A stretch of DNA of 64,000 nt from NCBI RefSeq assembly GCF_016650695.1, contig NZ_JAEKFH010000003.1, positions 2,438,001 through 2,502,000 on the forward strand, given 5' to 3'. The notes beneath the pieces were generated by a model. The model saw nothing but the letters and a program-made list of their open reading frames with translations, did not search any database and was not told the origin of the DNA. Each line of letters opens with the position of its first letter. Position 1 is the stretch's first letter. Below are positions 63,622-64,000 of the stretch, in pieces. The position numbers and the translations under genes are program-made. The stretch comes from Pseudomonas sp. TH41. GTDB lineage: Bacteria; Pseudomonadota; Gammaproteobacteria; Pseudomonadales; Pseudomonadaceae.

Positions 63622-64000
63622 ATGACTGAATCAAACGACACGCCTATGACGCCTGCAGAAGGCGACGAGCGCCAACACCGCCGCATCAAGAGTTTCGTGA
63701 TGCGCGCCGGGCGCATGACCGAAGGCCAGCAAAAAGGTCTGGAGCAGGGCTCGCCGCTGTTCGTGCTGCCATTGGCCGATGCGCCGGTGGACTTCGACCA
63801 GGTGTTCGGTCGCTCTGCACCGCGCTCGCTGGAGATCGGCTTCGGCATGGGCCATTCGCTGCTGGAAATGGCTGCGGCCTCGCCGGAACAGGATTTCATT
63901 GGTGTTGAGGTTCACCGTCCGGGTGTCGGCGCGCTGCTCAATGGCGTGCTGACTCAGGGCCTGACCAACCTGCGTGTCTACGATTGCGACGCTATCGAGG
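63622..64000 (+). CDS. trmB: tRNA (guanine-46-N7)-methyltransferase, 3' end outside window
   Basis: The first 126 residues of TrmB are present and the frame runs off the right edge. [20 protein letters not shown] near residue 20 and the SAM-binding [15 protein letters not shown] near residue 73 identify it, followed by [15 protein letters not shown]. It makes m7G46 in tRNA. It starts 9 bp after thiG, an order conserved in Pseudomonas. Confidence 0.93.
   Translation, partial: MTESNDTPMTPAEGDERQHRRIKSFVMRAGRMTEGQQKGLEQGSPLFVLPLADAPVDFDQVFGRSAPRSLEIGFGMGHSLLEMAAASPEQDFIGVEVHRPGVGALLNGVLTQGLTNLRVYDCDAIE

Overview
The window is a GC-rich chromosomal segment from a fluorescent pseudomonad, most likely of the Pseudomonas fluorescens group. 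Three things suggest this. The protein sequences are Pseudomonas-like throughout. The housekeeping genes serA, rpiA, ilvA, rppH, ptsP, lgt, thyA, folA, ilvD, mutM, fdx, coaD, lao, ftsYEX, rpoH, thiSG and trmB follow, as I recall it, the order of P. aeruginosa PA0316-PA0382. The gaps carry about twenty copies of the REP/REPIN repeats typical of this group. I saw no rRNA, tRNA, prophage, CRISPR array or classical IS element. The only transposase-like gene is a REP-associated tyrosine transposase (RAYT, 40229-40687).

Layout. 1-4.7 kb: end of a thioredoxin-like gene, an alpha/beta hydrolase, a DUF2059 protein, a 2OG-Fe(II) oxygenase followed directly by a DUF523 protein, a shortened periplasmic binding protein and a DUF4399 protein. 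4.7-8.3 kb: serA and a divergent D-2-hydroxyglutarate dehydrogenase plus an FAH-family hydrolase. 8.4-10.5 kb: tandem SdiA-regulated-family paralogues separated by a REPIN. 10.6-21 kb: rpiA, ilvA, a DUF2269 protein, a HAD phosphatase (probable histidinol-phosphatase), rppH-ptsP, an NRDE protein, a TauE/SafE permease, lgt and thyA.

21-30.8 kb is the most accessory-looking part. It holds a cadR/cadA cadmium resistance pair with a clear MerR-type operator, followed by a phosphonate module: a LysR regulator, an aminoethylphosphonate-type ABC importer (ATPase, fused permease, binding protein), a phosphonate-associated FAD oxidoreductase and a PhnZ-type HD mixed-valent di-iron oxygenase that keeps every expected iron ligand and substrate-contact residue. 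No PhnY, PhnX or PhnW is present, so the true substrate is open.

30.8-45.5 kb: a DUF3482 GTPase/DUF2868 membrane protein pair, folA, a cystine symporter divergent from a periplasmic phosphorylcholine phosphatase, a DUF6124 gene behind a strikingly structured leader, ilvD, the RAYT, rlmI, an HDOD protein, mutM, fdx and coaD. 45.6-50.2 kb is the lao system for long-chain alcohol oxidation (laoC-laoB-laoA divergent from laoR, with a 12-bp-arm dyad between them). 50.2-56.5 kb: a mercaptopyruvate-type sulfurtransferase, an AraC regulator, a YheT-like hydrolase, rsmD and an active/inactive M16 peptidase pair. 56.8-64 kb: ftsY-ftsE-ftsX, rpoH, mtgA, a DUF423 protein, thiS-thiG and the start of trmB.

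The best leads are the DUF6124 leader (two hairpins presenting the same loop word, one complementary word between them, and a stem covering the Shine-Dalgarno), the phosphonate module, and the RAYT/REPIN population with informative repeat variants. Positions were read by eye and family names come from motif recognition; no database search was run.
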